This document shows, piece after piece, positions 10,893 to 24,200 of a stretch of DNA of 64,000 nucleotides. Made by a program: the position numbers and the translations under genes. The stretch covers positions 62,001 through 126,000 of the forward strand of contig CALYLW010000130.1 in the NCBI GenBank assembly GCA_944989445.1, written 5' to 3'. The notes beneath the pieces were generated by a model. It was not told the DNA's origin. It did not search any database and worked only from the letters and a program-made list of their open reading frames with translations. This stretch comes from Ampullaceana balthica. Lineage: Eukaryota; Mollusca; Gastropoda; Lymnaeidae. Within the stretch, counting starts at the first letter, position 1; the number at the start of each line of letters is the position of its first letter.

Positions 10893-11647
10893 TTACTTGC
10901 ACACAGCAGAAAAGTGATTCAATTTTCCACAGTTGTTGCATAACTTGCCATAAGCAGGACATTTTCTAGGCTCATGTTTTTTTCACAATATTTACATTTG
11001 CCTGCTGTTATGTGTGTACTTGCACTTACAGCTTGCTTGACATGTTGACTTGTTGTCATATGCGTACTTGATTTCTCACATGCCTTTGAGTTCACAGCTT
11101 GAACATTATTTTCTTCATTTAAAGCTTTGAGTTGCCATTCTGACGTTTCCGCCGCTTTGCATATAATTTTAGTCTTGTTTAAATTCAGGTCTGAGATATT
11201 CATTATTTACTCCAGCCACAATTCTGTCCTTTATTAACGACTCTGTTAAATTTTCAAATTCACAAGACTTTGCTTTAAGTTTAAGGTCTGTTATAAAATT
11301 ATCGAAACCTTCTCCCTCACCTTGCTTTTTGGAGAAAAACACGGGTCTCTCGACTGTCACATTCTTTCTTGGCAAACAATTATTCTCGAATTTTCGTAAT
11401 AAGCACTTCACTGAATGAAAATCTGTGTCACAATGGTCACATTCCTGTTCAGTCCATTGGAATGTATTGTACACTTCTACCGCTTCCTTGGCTATAACAT
11501 GCAGCAGTGTCATGCTCTGCACTTCTTTGCTTTTTGTGTCGAGTCCACTGGCTATCTTGTATAACTGGAAAGACTGCTAAATCTCTTCCAATTGGCAGCA
11601 ATGTTTCCATGTAGCTCCAGTGGTTGTGGCGGGTGGAGTCGGTCCAT
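10893..11647 (-). pseudogene. Gypsy gag with zinc knuckles, frameshifted
   Basis: A start at 11647 (minus strand) opens MDRLHPPQPL...GNIAANWKRF, the usual N-terminus of gag in this group. A frameshift follows near 11575, then a long intact piece (11522-11169) with LLHVIAKEAVEVYNTF, a KKNVTVERPVFFSKKQGEGE motif and LIKDRIVAGV. A second frameshift near 11200 leads into ICKAAETSEWQLKALNEE. The end carries two zinc-knuckle-like motifs, CKYC and LCNNCGKLNHFSAVC. A 7-A run between them breaks the frame by one base. The order capsid then nucleocapsid is normal; the breaks make it a pseudogene. Confidence 0.85.
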
Positions 11648-11698
11648 CTGACACCATGTAATAGATATGGCGTCAGTACTTCAAATAGTCTTGATGTC

Positions 11699-11715
11699 CC
11701 CCACTTCTGACACCA
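11699..11715 (-). other. Primer binding site of the LTR element
   Basis: Read on the minus strand, TGGTGTCAGAAGTGGGG follows the 5' LTR end directly. The TGG start complements the CCA end of a tRNA, as expected of a primer binding site; I do not assign the tRNA. A near copy of the LTR/PBS junction (TATTACATGGTGTCAG) recurs about 50 bp further in, near 11652-11672. Confidence 0.75.
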
Positions 11716-12004
11716 TGTAATAGATCTTATGGCTAGTCAAGAGACAAGTCTTTAACACGCTGTGGTCTGGTTAACAACTGTCTTTAGTCATTATATGCAA
11801 TTCACTGTGATCAACTGTACAATCAACCACCTAAGCAGCTCGTATGCAATCAACCTCGGTTACCTGTTAAACCGTACATTTATAGCCAGCTATTCTCCCA
11901 GTCCTTGACCAGCACGATTGCAGTTCACCTCACAAACCACCTGTTTCATACTAGCCAACTAGCACGCTCATCCAAGATCAATACAACACAACACTTCTCT
12001 CCCA
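11716..12004 (-). repeat. 5' LTR of the gypsy-type element
   Basis: 289 bp, same ends as the other LTR. It joins the giant satellite directly at 12005. By position it would hold the element's promoter; no TATA box is obvious. Confidence 0.92.
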
Positions 12005-15000
12005 GAGTACAAGAGTTTATTAGTGGAGATCATGGCCCGAGTACAAGAGTTTATTAGTGGAGATCATGGCCCAAGTACAAGAGTTTATTAGGTGGAGATC
12101 ATGGCCCGAGTACAAGAGTTTATTAGTGGAGATCATGGCCCGAGTACAAGAGTTTATTAGTGGAGATCATGGCCCGAGTACAAGAGTTTATTAGTGGAGA
12201 TCATGGCCCGAGTACAAGAGTTTATTAGGTGGAGATCATGGCCCGAGTACAAGAGTTTATTAGGTGGAGATCATGGCCCGAGTACAAGAGTTTATTAGTG
12301 GAGATCATGGCCCGAGTACAAGAGTTTATTAGGTGGAGATCATGGCCCGAGTACTAGAGTTTATTAGTGGAGATCATGGCCAGAGTACAAGAGTTTATTG
12401 GTGGAGATCATGGCCCGAGTACAAGAGTTTATTAGTGGAGATCATGGCCAGAGTACAAGAGTTTATTGGGTGGAGATCATGGCCCGAGTACAAGAGTTTA
12501 TTAGTGGAGATCATGGCCAGAGTACAAGAGTTTATTAGTGGAGATCATGGCCCAGAGTACAAGAGTTTATTAGTGGAGATCATGGCCAGAGTACAAGAGT
12601 TTATTAGTGGAGATCATGGCCCGAGTACAAGAGTTTATTAGTGGAGATCATGGCCCGAGTACAAGAGTTTATTGGGTGGAGATCATGGCCCGAGTACTAG
12701 AGTTTATTGGGTGGAGATCATGGCCCGAGTACTAGAGTTTATTGGGTGGAGATCATGGCCCGAGTACTAGAGTTTATTGGGTGGAGATCATGGCCCGAGT
12801 ACAAGAGTTTATTGGGTGGAGATCATGGCCCGAGTACAAGAGTTTATTGGGTGGAGATCATGGCCCGAGTACAAGAGTTTATTGGGTGGAGATCATGGCC
12901 CGAGTACAAGAGTTTATTAGTGGAGATCATGGCCCGAGTACAAGAGTTTATTGGGTGGAGATCATGGCCCGAGTACAAGAGTTTATTGGGTGGAGATCAT
13001 GGCCCGAGTACAAGAGTTTATTGGGTGGAGATCATGGCCCGAGTACAAGAGTTTATTAGTGGAGATCATGGCCCGAGTACAAGAGTTTATTAGTGGAGAT
13101 CATGGCCCGAGTACAAGAGTTTATTAGTGGAGATCATGGCCCAGAGTACAAGAGTTTATTAGTGGAGATCATGGCCCAGAGTACAAGAGTTTATTAGTGG
13201 AGATCATGGCCCAAGTACAAGAGTTTATTAGGTGGAGATCATGGCCCGAGTACAAGAGTTTATTAGTGGAGATCATGGCCCGAGTACAAGAGTTTATTAG
13301 TGGAGATCATGGCCCAGAGTACAAGAGTTTATTAGGTGGAGATCATGGCCCGAGTACAAGAGTTTATTAGTGGAGATCATGGCCCGAGTACAAGAGTTTA
13401 TTAGTGGAGATCATGGCCCGAGTACAAGAGTTTATTAGGTGGAGATCATGGCCCGAGTACAAGAGTTTATTAGGTGGAGATCATGGCCCGAGTACAAGAG
13501 TTTATTAGTGGAGATCATGGCCCGAGTACTAGAGTTTATTAGTGGAGATCATGGCCCGAGTACAAGAGTTTATTAGGTGGAGATCATGGCCCGAGTACAA
13601 GAGTTTATTAGTGGAGATCATGGCCCGAGTACAAGAGTTTATTAGGTGGAGATCATGGCCCGAGTACAAGAGTTTATTAGTGGAGATCATGGCCCGAGTA
13701 CAAGAGTTTATTAGGTGGAGATCATGGCCCGAGTACAAGAGTTTATTAGTGGAGATCATGGCCCGAGTACTAGAGTTTATTAGTGGAGATCATGGCCCGA
13801 GTACAAGAGTTTATTGGTGGAGATCATGGCCCGAGTACTAGAGTTTATTGGGTGGAGATCATGGCCCGAGTACTAGAGTTTATTGGGTGGAGATCATGGC
13901 CCGAGTACAAGAGTTTATTAGTGGAGATCATGGCCCGAGTACAAGAGTTTATTAGTGGAGATCATGGCCAGAGTACAAGAGTTTATTGGGTGGAGATCAT
14001 GGCCCGAGTACTAGAGTTTATTGGGTGGAGATCATGGCCCGAGTACAAGAGTTTATTAGTGGAGATCATGGCCCGAGTACAAGAGTTTATTAGTGGAGAT
14101 CATGGCCAGAGTACAAGAGTTTATTGGGTGGAGATCATGGCCCGAGTACTAGAGTTTATTGGGTGGAGATCATGGCCCGAGTACTAGAGTTTATTGGGTG
14201 GAGATCATGGCCCGAGTACTAGAGTTTATTGGGTGGAGATCATGGCCCAGAGTACTAGAGTTTATTAGTGGAGATCATGGCCCGAGTACAAGAGTTTATT
14301 AGTGGAGATCATGGCCCGAGTACAAGAGTTTATTAGTGGAGATCATGGCCCGAGTACAAGAGTTTATTAGTGGAGATCATGGCCCGAGTACAAGAGTTTA
14401 TTAGTGGAGATCATGGCCCGAGTACAAGAGTTTATTAGTGGAGATCATGGCCCGAGTACTAGAGTTTATTAGTGGAGATCATGGCCCGAGTACTAGAGTT
14501 TATTGGGTGGAGATCATGGCCCGAGTACAAGAGTTTATTGGGTGGAGATCATGGCCCGAGTACTAGAGTTTATTGGGTGGAGATCATGGCCCGAGTACAA
14601 GAGTTTATTGGGTGGAGATCATGGCCCGAGTACAAGAGTTTATTAGTGGAGATCATGGCCCGAGTACAAGAGTTTATTGAGTGGAGATCATGGCCCGAGT
14701 ACTAGAGTTTATTAGTGGAGATCATGGCCAGAGTACAAGAGTTTATTGGGTGGAGATCATGGCCCGAGTACTAGAGTTTATTGGGTGGAGATCATGGCCC
14801 GAGTACAAGAGTTTATTGAGTGGAGATCATGGCCCGAGTACTAGAGTTTATTAGTGGAGATCATGGCCCAGAGTACAAGAGTTTATTGGGTGGAGATCAT
14901 GGCCCGAGTACTAGAGTTTATTGGGTGGAGATCATGGCCCGAGTACAAGAGTTTATTGGGTGGAGATCATGGCCCGAGTACTAGAGTTTATTAGTGGAGA

Positions 15001-15424
15001 TCATGGCCCGAGTACAAGAGTTTATTAGTGGAGATCATGGCCCGAGTACAAGAGTTTATTAGTGGAGATCATGGCCCGAGTACAAGAGTTTATTAGTGGA
15101 GATCATGGCCCGAGTACAAGAGTTTATTGGGTGGAGATCATGGCCCGAGTACTAGAGTTTATTGGGTGGAGATCATGGCCCGAGTACAAGAGTTTATTGG
15201 GTGGAGATCATGGCCCGAGTACTAGAGTTTATTAGTGGAGATCATGGCCCGAGTACAAGAGTTTATTGAGTGGAGATCATGGCCCGAGTACTAGAGTTTA
15301 TTGAGTGGAGATCATGGCCCGAGTACAAGAGTTTATTAGTGGAGATCATGGCCCGAGTACAAGAGTTTATTGAGTGGAGATCATGGCCCGAGTACAAGAG
15401 TTTATTAGTGGAGATCATGGCCCG

Positions 15425-18025
15425 AGTACAAGAGTTTATTGGGTGGAGATCATGGCCCGAGTACTAGAGTTTATTGGGTGGAGATCATGGCCCGAGTACA
15501 AGAGTTTATTGGGTGGAGATCATGGCCCGAGTACTAGAGTTTATTAGTGGAGATCATGGCCAGAGTACAAGAGTTTATTAGTGGAGATCATGGCCCGAGT
15601 ACAAGAGTTTATTAGTGGAGATCATGGCCCGAGTACAAGAGTTTATTAGTGGAGATCATGGCCCGAGTACTAGAGTTTATTGGGTGGAGATCATGGCCCG
15701 AGTACAAGAGTTTATTGGGTGGAGATCATGGCCCGAGTACTAGAGTTTATTAGTGGAGATCATGGCCAGAGTACAAGAGTTTATTGGTGGAGATCATGGC
15801 CCGAGTACAAGAGTTTATTAGTGGAGATCATGGCCAGAGTACAAGAGTTTATTGGGTGGAGATCATGGCCCGAGTACAAGAGTTTATTAGTGGAGATCAT
15901 GGCCCGATTACAAGAGTTTATTGGGTGGAGATCATGGCCCGAGTACAAGAGTTTATTAGTGGAGATCATGGCCCGAGTACAAGAGTTTATTAGTGGAGAT
16001 CATGGCCCGAGTACAAGAGTTTATTAGTGGAGATCATGGCCCGAGTACAAGAGTTTATTAGTGGAGATCATGGCCCGAGTACAAGAGTTTATTAGTGGAG
16101 ATCATGGCCAGAGTACAAGAGTTTATTGGGTGGAGATCATGGCCCGAGTACAAGAGTTTATTAGTGGAGATCATGGCCAGAGTACAAGAGTTTATTGGGT
16201 GGAGATCATGGCCAGAGTACAAGAGTTTATTGGGTGGAGATCATGGCCCGAGTACAAGAGTTTATTAGTGGAGATCATGGCCCGAGTACAAGAGTTTATT
16301 AGTGGAGATCATGGCCCGAGTACAAGAGTTTATTAGTGGAGATCATGGCCCGAGTACAAGAGTTTATTGGGTGGAGATCATGGCCCGAGTACAAGAGTTT
16401 ATTAGTGGAGATCATGGCCCGAGTACAAGAGTTTATTGGATGGAGATCATGGCCCGAGTACAAGAGTTTATTGGGTGGAGATCATGGCCCGAGTACAAGA
16501 GTTTATTGGATGGAGATCATGGCCAGAGTACAAGAGTTTATTAGTGGAGATCATGGCCCGAGTACAAGAGTTTATTAGTGGAGATCATGGCCCGAGTACA
16601 AGAGTTTATTAGTGGAGATCATGGCCCGAGTACAAGAGTTTATTAATGGAGATCATGGCCCGAGTACAAGAGTTTATTCGTGGAGATCATGGCCCGAGTA
16701 CAAGAGTTTATTAGTGGAGATCATGGTCCGAGTACAAGAGTGTATTGGGTGGAGATCATGGCCCGAGTACTAGAGTTTATTAGTGGAGATCATGGCCGAG
16801 TACAAGAGTTTATTGAGTGGAGATCATGGCCCGAGTACTAGAGTTTATTAGTGGAGATCATGGTCCGAGTACAAGAGTTTATTGAGTGGAGATCATGGCC
16901 CGAGTACTAGAGTTTATTGGGTGGAGATCATGGCCCGAGTACAAGAGTTTATTAGTGGAGATCATGGCCCGAGTACAAGAGTTTATTAGTGGAGATCATG
17001 GCCAGAGTACAAGAGTTTATTAGTGGAGATCATGGTCCGAGTACAAGAGTGTATTGGGTGGAGATCATGGCCCGAGTACTAGAGTTTATTAGTGGAGATC
17101 ATGGCCCGAGTACAAGAGTTTATTAGTGGAGATCATGGCCCGAGTACAAGAGTTTATTAGTGGAGATCATGGCCAGAGTACAAGAGTTTATTAGTGGAGA
17201 TCATGGCCCGAGTACAAGAGTTTATTGGTGGAGATCATGGCCCGAGTACAAGAGTTTATTAGTGGAGATCATGGCCAGAGTACAAGAGTTTATTAGTGGA
17301 GATCATGGCCCGAGTACAAGAGTTTATTGGGTGGAGATCATGGCCCGAGTACAAGAGTTTATTGGGTGGAGATCATGGCCCGAGTACAAGAGTTTATTGA
17401 GTGGAGATCATGGCCCGAGTACAAGAGTTTATTAGTGGAGATCATGGCCCGAGTACAAGAGTTTATTGGGTGGAGATCATTGCCCGAGTACAAGAGTTTA
17501 TTAGTGGAGATCATGGCCCGAGTACTAGAGTTTATTAGTGGAGATCATGGCCCGAGTACAAGAGTTTATTAGTGGAGATCATGGCCCGAGTACAAGAGTT
17601 TATTAGTGGAGATCATGGCCCGAGTACAAGAGTTTATTAGTGGAGATCATGGCCCGAGTACAAGAGTTTATTAGTGGAGATCATGGCCCGAGTACAAGAG
17701 TTTATTAGTGGAGATCATGGCCCGAGTACAAGAGTTTATTGAGTGGAGATCATGGCCCGAGTACAAGAGTTTATTGGGTGGAGATCATGGCCAGAGTACA
17801 AGAGTTTATTAGTGGAGATCATGGCCCGAGTACAAGAGTTTATTAGTGGAGATCATGGCCCGAGTACAAGAGTTTATTAGTGGAGATCATGGCCCGAGTA
17901 CAAGAGTTTATTAGTGGAGATCATGGCCCGAGTACAAGAGTTTATTGGTGGAGATCATGGCCCGAGTACAAGAGTTTATTGGGTGGAGATCATGGCCCGA
18001 GTACAAGAGTTTATTAGTGGAGATC
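15425..18025. repeat. Higher-order copy A inside the satellite (about 2.6 kb)
   Basis: The pattern of unit variants in this segment recurs at 18621-21221 with a constant offset of 3196 bp, including rare marks such as CGATTACAAG (15905), TTAATGGAG (16644), TTCGTGG (16678), GTGTATTGGG (16741) and GATCATTGCC (17476). I noticed one difference (GAGATC versus GATATC at 20943). Confidence 0.9.
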
Positions 18026-18620
18026 ATGGCCCGAGTACTAGAGTTTATTAGTGGAGATCATGGCCAGAGTACAAGAGTTTATTGGGTGGAGATCATGGCC
18101 CGAGTACAAGAGTTTATTGGGTGGAGATCATGGCCCGAGTACAAGAGTTTATTGGGTGGAGATCATGGCCCGAGTACTAGAGTTTATTAGTGGAGATCAT
18201 GGCCCGAGTACAAGAGTTTATTAGTGGAGATCATGGCCCGAGTACAAGAGTTTATTAGTGGAGATCATGGCCCGAGTACAAGAGTTTATTAGTGGAGATC
18301 ATGGCCCGAGTACTAGAGTTTATTGGGTGGAGATCATGGCCCGAGTACTAGAGTTTATTGGTGGAGATCATGGCCCGAGTACAAGAGTTTATTGGGTGGA
18401 GATCATGGCCCGAGTACTAGAGTTTATTAGTGGAGATCATGGCCCAGAGTACAAGAGTTTATTGGGTGGAGATCATGGCCCGAGTACTAGAGTTTATTGG
18501 GTGGAGATCATGGCCCGAGTACAAGAGTTTATTAGTGGAGATCATGGCCCGAGTACAAGAGTTTATTGAATGGAGATCATGGCCCGAGTACTAGAGTTTA
18601 TTAGTGGAGATCATGGCCAG

Positions 18621-21221
18621 AGTACAAGAGTTTATTGGGTGGAGATCATGGCCCGAGTACTAGAGTTTATTGGGTGGAGATCATGGCCCGAGTACAAGAG
18701 TTTATTGGGTGGAGATCATGGCCCGAGTACTAGAGTTTATTAGTGGAGATCATGGCCAGAGTACAAGAGTTTATTAGTGGAGATCATGGCCCGAGTACAA
18801 GAGTTTATTAGTGGAGATCATGGCCCGAGTACAAGAGTTTATTAGTGGAGATCATGGCCCGAGTACTAGAGTTTATTGGGTGGAGATCATGGCCCGAGTA
18901 CAAGAGTTTATTGGGTGGAGATCATGGCCCGAGTACTAGAGTTTATTAGTGGAGATCATGGCCAGAGTACAAGAGTTTATTGGTGGAGATCATGGCCCGA
19001 GTACAAGAGTTTATTAGTGGAGATCATGGCCAGAGTACAAGAGTTTATTGGGTGGAGATCATGGCCCGAGTACAAGAGTTTATTAGTGGAGATCATGGCC
19101 CGATTACAAGAGTTTATTGGGTGGAGATCATGGCCCGAGTACAAGAGTTTATTAGTGGAGATCATGGCCCGAGTACAAGAGTTTATTAGTGGAGATCATG
19201 GCCCGAGTACAAGAGTTTATTAGTGGAGATCATGGCCCGAGTACAAGAGTTTATTAGTGGAGATCATGGCCCGAGTACAAGAGTTTATTAGTGGAGATCA
19301 TGGCCAGAGTACAAGAGTTTATTGGGTGGAGATCATGGCCCGAGTACAAGAGTTTATTAGTGGAGATCATGGCCAGAGTACAAGAGTTTATTGGGTGGAG
19401 ATCATGGCCAGAGTACAAGAGTTTATTGGGTGGAGATCATGGCCCGAGTACAAGAGTTTATTAGTGGAGATCATGGCCCGAGTACAAGAGTTTATTAGTG
19501 GAGATCATGGCCCGAGTACAAGAGTTTATTAGTGGAGATCATGGCCCGAGTACAAGAGTTTATTGGGTGGAGATCATGGCCCGAGTACAAGAGTTTATTA
19601 GTGGAGATCATGGCCCGAGTACAAGAGTTTATTGGATGGAGATCATGGCCCGAGTACAAGAGTTTATTGGGTGGAGATCATGGCCCGAGTACAAGAGTTT
19701 ATTGGATGGAGATCATGGCCAGAGTACAAGAGTTTATTAGTGGAGATCATGGCCCGAGTACAAGAGTTTATTAGTGGAGATCATGGCCCGAGTACAAGAG
19801 TTTATTAGTGGAGATCATGGCCCGAGTACAAGAGTTTATTAATGGAGATCATGGCCCGAGTACAAGAGTTTATTCGTGGAGATCATGGCCCGAGTACAAG
19901 AGTTTATTAGTGGAGATCATGGTCCGAGTACAAGAGTGTATTGGGTGGAGATCATGGCCCGAGTACTAGAGTTTATTAGTGGAGATCATGGCCGAGTACA
20001 AGAGTTTATTGAGTGGAGATCATGGCCCGAGTACTAGAGTTTATTAGTGGAGATCATGGTCCGAGTACAAGAGTTTATTGAGTGGAGATCATGGCCCGAG
20101 TACTAGAGTTTATTGGGTGGAGATCATGGCCCGAGTACAAGAGTTTATTAGTGGAGATCATGGCCCGAGTACAAGAGTTTATTAGTGGAGATCATGGCCA
20201 GAGTACAAGAGTTTATTAGTGGAGATCATGGTCCGAGTACAAGAGTGTATTGGGTGGAGATCATGGCCCGAGTACTAGAGTTTATTAGTGGAGATCATGG
20301 CCCGAGTACAAGAGTTTATTAGTGGAGATCATGGCCCGAGTACAAGAGTTTATTAGTGGAGATCATGGCCAGAGTACAAGAGTTTATTAGTGGAGATCAT
20401 GGCCCGAGTACAAGAGTTTATTGGTGGAGATCATGGCCCGAGTACAAGAGTTTATTAGTGGAGATCATGGCCAGAGTACAAGAGTTTATTAGTGGAGATC
20501 ATGGCCCGAGTACAAGAGTTTATTGGGTGGAGATCATGGCCCGAGTACAAGAGTTTATTGGGTGGAGATCATGGCCCGAGTACAAGAGTTTATTGAGTGG
20601 AGATCATGGCCCGAGTACAAGAGTTTATTAGTGGAGATCATGGCCCGAGTACAAGAGTTTATTGGGTGGAGATCATTGCCCGAGTACAAGAGTTTATTAG
20701 TGGAGATCATGGCCCGAGTACTAGAGTTTATTAGTGGAGATCATGGCCCGAGTACAAGAGTTTATTAGTGGAGATCATGGCCCGAGTACAAGAGTTTATT
20801 AGTGGAGATCATGGCCCGAGTACAAGAGTTTATTAGTGGAGATCATGGCCCGAGTACAAGAGTTTATTAGTGGAGATCATGGCCCGAGTACAAGAGTTTA
20901 TTAGTGGAGATCATGGCCCGAGTACAAGAGTTTATTGAGTGGATATCATGGCCCGAGTACAAGAGTTTATTGGGTGGAGATCATGGCCAGAGTACAAGAG
21001 TTTATTAGTGGAGATCATGGCCCGAGTACAAGAGTTTATTAGTGGAGATCATGGCCCGAGTACAAGAGTTTATTAGTGGAGATCATGGCCCGAGTACAAG
21101 AGTTTATTAGTGGAGATCATGGCCCGAGTACAAGAGTTTATTGGTGGAGATCATGGCCCGAGTACAAGAGTTTATTGGGTGGAGATCATGGCCCGAGTAC
21201 AAGAGTTTATTAGTGGAGATC
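18621..21221. repeat. Higher-order copy B inside the satellite (about 2.6 kb)
   Basis: Near-identical to 15425-18025. The 595 bp between the copies (18026-18620) consists of ordinary units. Similarity fades at both ends within one or two units, so the boundaries are good to about 50 bp. Confidence 0.9.
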
Positions 21222-24200
21222 ATGGCCAGAGTACAAGAGTTTATTGAATGGAGATCATGGCCAGAGTACAAGAGTTTATTGGGTGGAGATCATGGCCAGA
21301 GTACAAGAGTTTATTAGTGGAGATCATGGCCCGAGTACAAGAGTTTATTAGTGGAGATCATGGCCAGAGTACAAGAGTTTATTAGTGGAGATCATGGCCA
21401 GAGTACAAGAGTTTATTGAGTGGAGATCATGGCCCGAGTACTAGAGTTTATTAGTGGAGATCATGGCCCGAGTACAAGAGTTTATTGGGTGGAGATCATG
21501 GCCGAGTACAAGAGTTTATTGGGTGGAGATCATGGCCAGAGTACAAGAGTTTATTAGTGGAGATCATGGCCAGAGTACAAGAGTTTATTGGGTGGAGATC
21601 ATGGCCCGAGTACAAGAGTTTATTAGTGGAGATCATGGCCCGAGTACTAGAGTTTATTAGTGGAGATCATGGCCCGAGTACAAGAGTTTATTAGTGGAGA
21701 TCATGGCCAGAGTACAAGAGTTTATTAGGTGGAGATCATGGCCCGAGTACAAGAGTTTATTGAGTGGAGATCATGGCCCGAGTACTAGAGTTTATTAGTG
21801 GAGATCATGGCCCGAGTACAAGAGTTTATTAGTGGAGATCATGGCCCGAGTACAAGAGTTTATTAGTGGAGATCATGGCCCGAGTACAAGAGTTTATTGA
21901 ATGGAGATCATGGCCAGAGTACAAGAGTTTATTGGGTGGAGATCATGGCCCGAGTACTAGAGTTTATTAGTGGAGATCATGGCCCGAGTACAAGAGTTTA
22001 TTGGGTGGAGATCATGGCCAGAGTACAAGAGTTTATTGAATGGAGATCATGGCCCGAGTACTAGAGTTTATTAGTGGAGATCATGGCCGAGTACAAGAGT
22101 TTATTGGGTGGAGATCATGGCCAGAGTACTAGAGTTTATTAGTGGAGATCATGGCCAGAGTACAAGAGTTTATTGAATGGAGATCATGGCCCGAGTACTA
22201 GAGTTTATTAGTGGAGATCATGGCCGAGTACTAGAGTTTATTAGTGGAGATCATGGCCCGAGTACTAGAGTTTATTAGTGGAGATCATGGCCGAGTACTA
22301 GAGTTTATTAGTGGAGATCATGGCCGAGTACTAGAGTTTATTAGTGGAGATCATGGCCCGAGTACTAGAGTTTATTGGGTGGAGATCATGGCCCGAGTAC
22401 AAGAGTTTATTGGGTGGAGATCATGGCCCGAGTACTAGAGTTTATTAGTGGAGATCATGGCCCGAGTACTAGAGTTTATTGGGTGGAGATCATGGCCCGA
22501 GTACAAGAGTTTATTGGGTGGAGATCATGGTCCGAGTACAAGAGTGTATTGGGTGGAGTCAATGGCCCGAGTACAAGAGTTTATTAGTGGAGATCATGGC
22601 CCGAGTACTAGAGTTTATTAGTGGAGATCATGGCCCGAGTACTAGAGTTTATTAGTGGAGATCATGGCCCGAGTACAAGAGTTTATTGGGTGGAGATCAT
22701 GGCCCGAGTACAAGAGTGTATTGGGTGGAGTCAATGGCCCGAGTACAAGAGTTTATTAGTGGAGATCATGGCCCGAGTACAAGAGTTTATTAGTGGAGAT
22801 CATGGCCCGAGTACTAGAGTTTATTAGTGGAGATCATGGCCCGAGTACAAGAGTTTATTGGGTGGAGATCATGGCCCGAGTACAAGAGTTTATTAGTGGA
22901 GATCATGGCCCGAGTACAAGAGTTTATTGGGTGGAGATCATGGCCCGAGTACAAGAGTTTATTGGGTGGAGATCATGGTCCGAGTACAAGAGTTTATTGG
23001 GTGGAGATCATGGCCCGAGTACAAGAGTTTATTGGGTGGAGATCATGGCCCGAGTACAAGAGTTTATTGGGTGGAGATCATGGCCCGAGTACTAGAGTTT
23101 ATTGGGTGGAGATCATGGCCCGAGTACAAGAGTTTATTAGTGGAGATCATGGCCCGAGTACAAGAGTTTATTGGGTGGAGATCATGGCCCGAGTACAAGA
23201 GTTTATTGGGTGGAGATCATGGCCCGAGTACTAGAGTTTATTGGGTGGAGATCATGGCCCGAGTACAAGAGTTTATTAGTGGAGATCATGGCCCGAGTAC
23301 AAGAGTTTATTGGGTGGAGATCATGGCCCGAGTACTAGAGTTTATTGAGTGGAGATCATGGCCCGAGTACTAGAGTTTATTGAGTGGAGATCATGGCCCG
23401 AGTACTAGAGTTTATTGAGTGGAGATCATGGCCCGAGTACTAGAGTTTATTAGTGGAGATCATGGCCGAGTACTAGAGTTTATTAGTGGAGATCATGGTC
23501 CGAGTACAAGAGTGTATTGGGTGGAGTCAATGGCCCGAGTACTAGAGTTTATTAGTGGAGATCATGGCCCGAGTACTAGAGTTTTTTGGTGGAGATCATG
23601 GCCAGAGTACAAGAGTTTATTGAATGGAGATCATGGCCCGAGTACTAGAATTTATTAGTGGAGATCATGGCCGAGTACAAGAGTTTATTGAATGGAGATC
23701 ATGGCCCGAGTACTAGAGTTTATTAGTGGAGATCATGGCCCGAGTACTAGAGTTTATTGGTGGAGATCATGGCCAGAGTACAAGAGTTTATTGAATGGAG
23801 ATCATGGCCCGAGTACTAGAATTTATTAGTGGAGATCATGGCCCGAGTACAAGAGTTTATTAGTGGAGATCATGGCCGAGTACAAGAGTTTATTGGGTGG
23901 AGATCATGGCCCGAGTACAAGAGTTTATTAGTGGAGATCATGGCCCGAGTACAAGAGTTTATTGGGTGGAGATCATGGCCCGAGTACAAGAGTTTATTGA
24001 ATGGAGATCATGGCCAGAGTACAAGAGTTTATTAGTGGAGATCATGGCCGAGTACTAGAGTTTATTAGTGGAGATCATGGTCCGAGTACAAGAGTGTATT
24101 GGGTGGAGATCATGGCCCGAGTACTAGAGTTTATTAGTGGAGATCATGGCCCGAGTACTAGAGTTTATTAGTGGAGATCATGGCCCGAGTACAAGAGTTT

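Larger units (their letters stand above)
9662..12004 (-). mobile_element. Internally deleted gypsy-type LTR retrotransposon
   Basis: Two direct LTRs of exactly 289 bp (9662-9950 and 11716-12004), both starting TGTAATAGATC and ending CA on the plus strand, differ at about 17 positions by eye (about 6%). Flanking bases GAGGA (9657-9661) and GAGTA (12005-12009) are a 5-bp target duplication with one change; GAGTA is normal satellite sequence. The element reads on the minus strand: 5' LTR at right, then a primer-binding-site-like TGGTGTCAGAAGTGGGG, gag, protease, the extreme C-terminus of pol, and a purine-rich tract (plus-strand TCTCCCTTCC at 9951-9960) next to the 3' LTR. Reverse transcriptase, RNase H and the integrase core are missing, so it is non-autonomous and dead. 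Gag has frameshifts. Confidence 0.92.
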
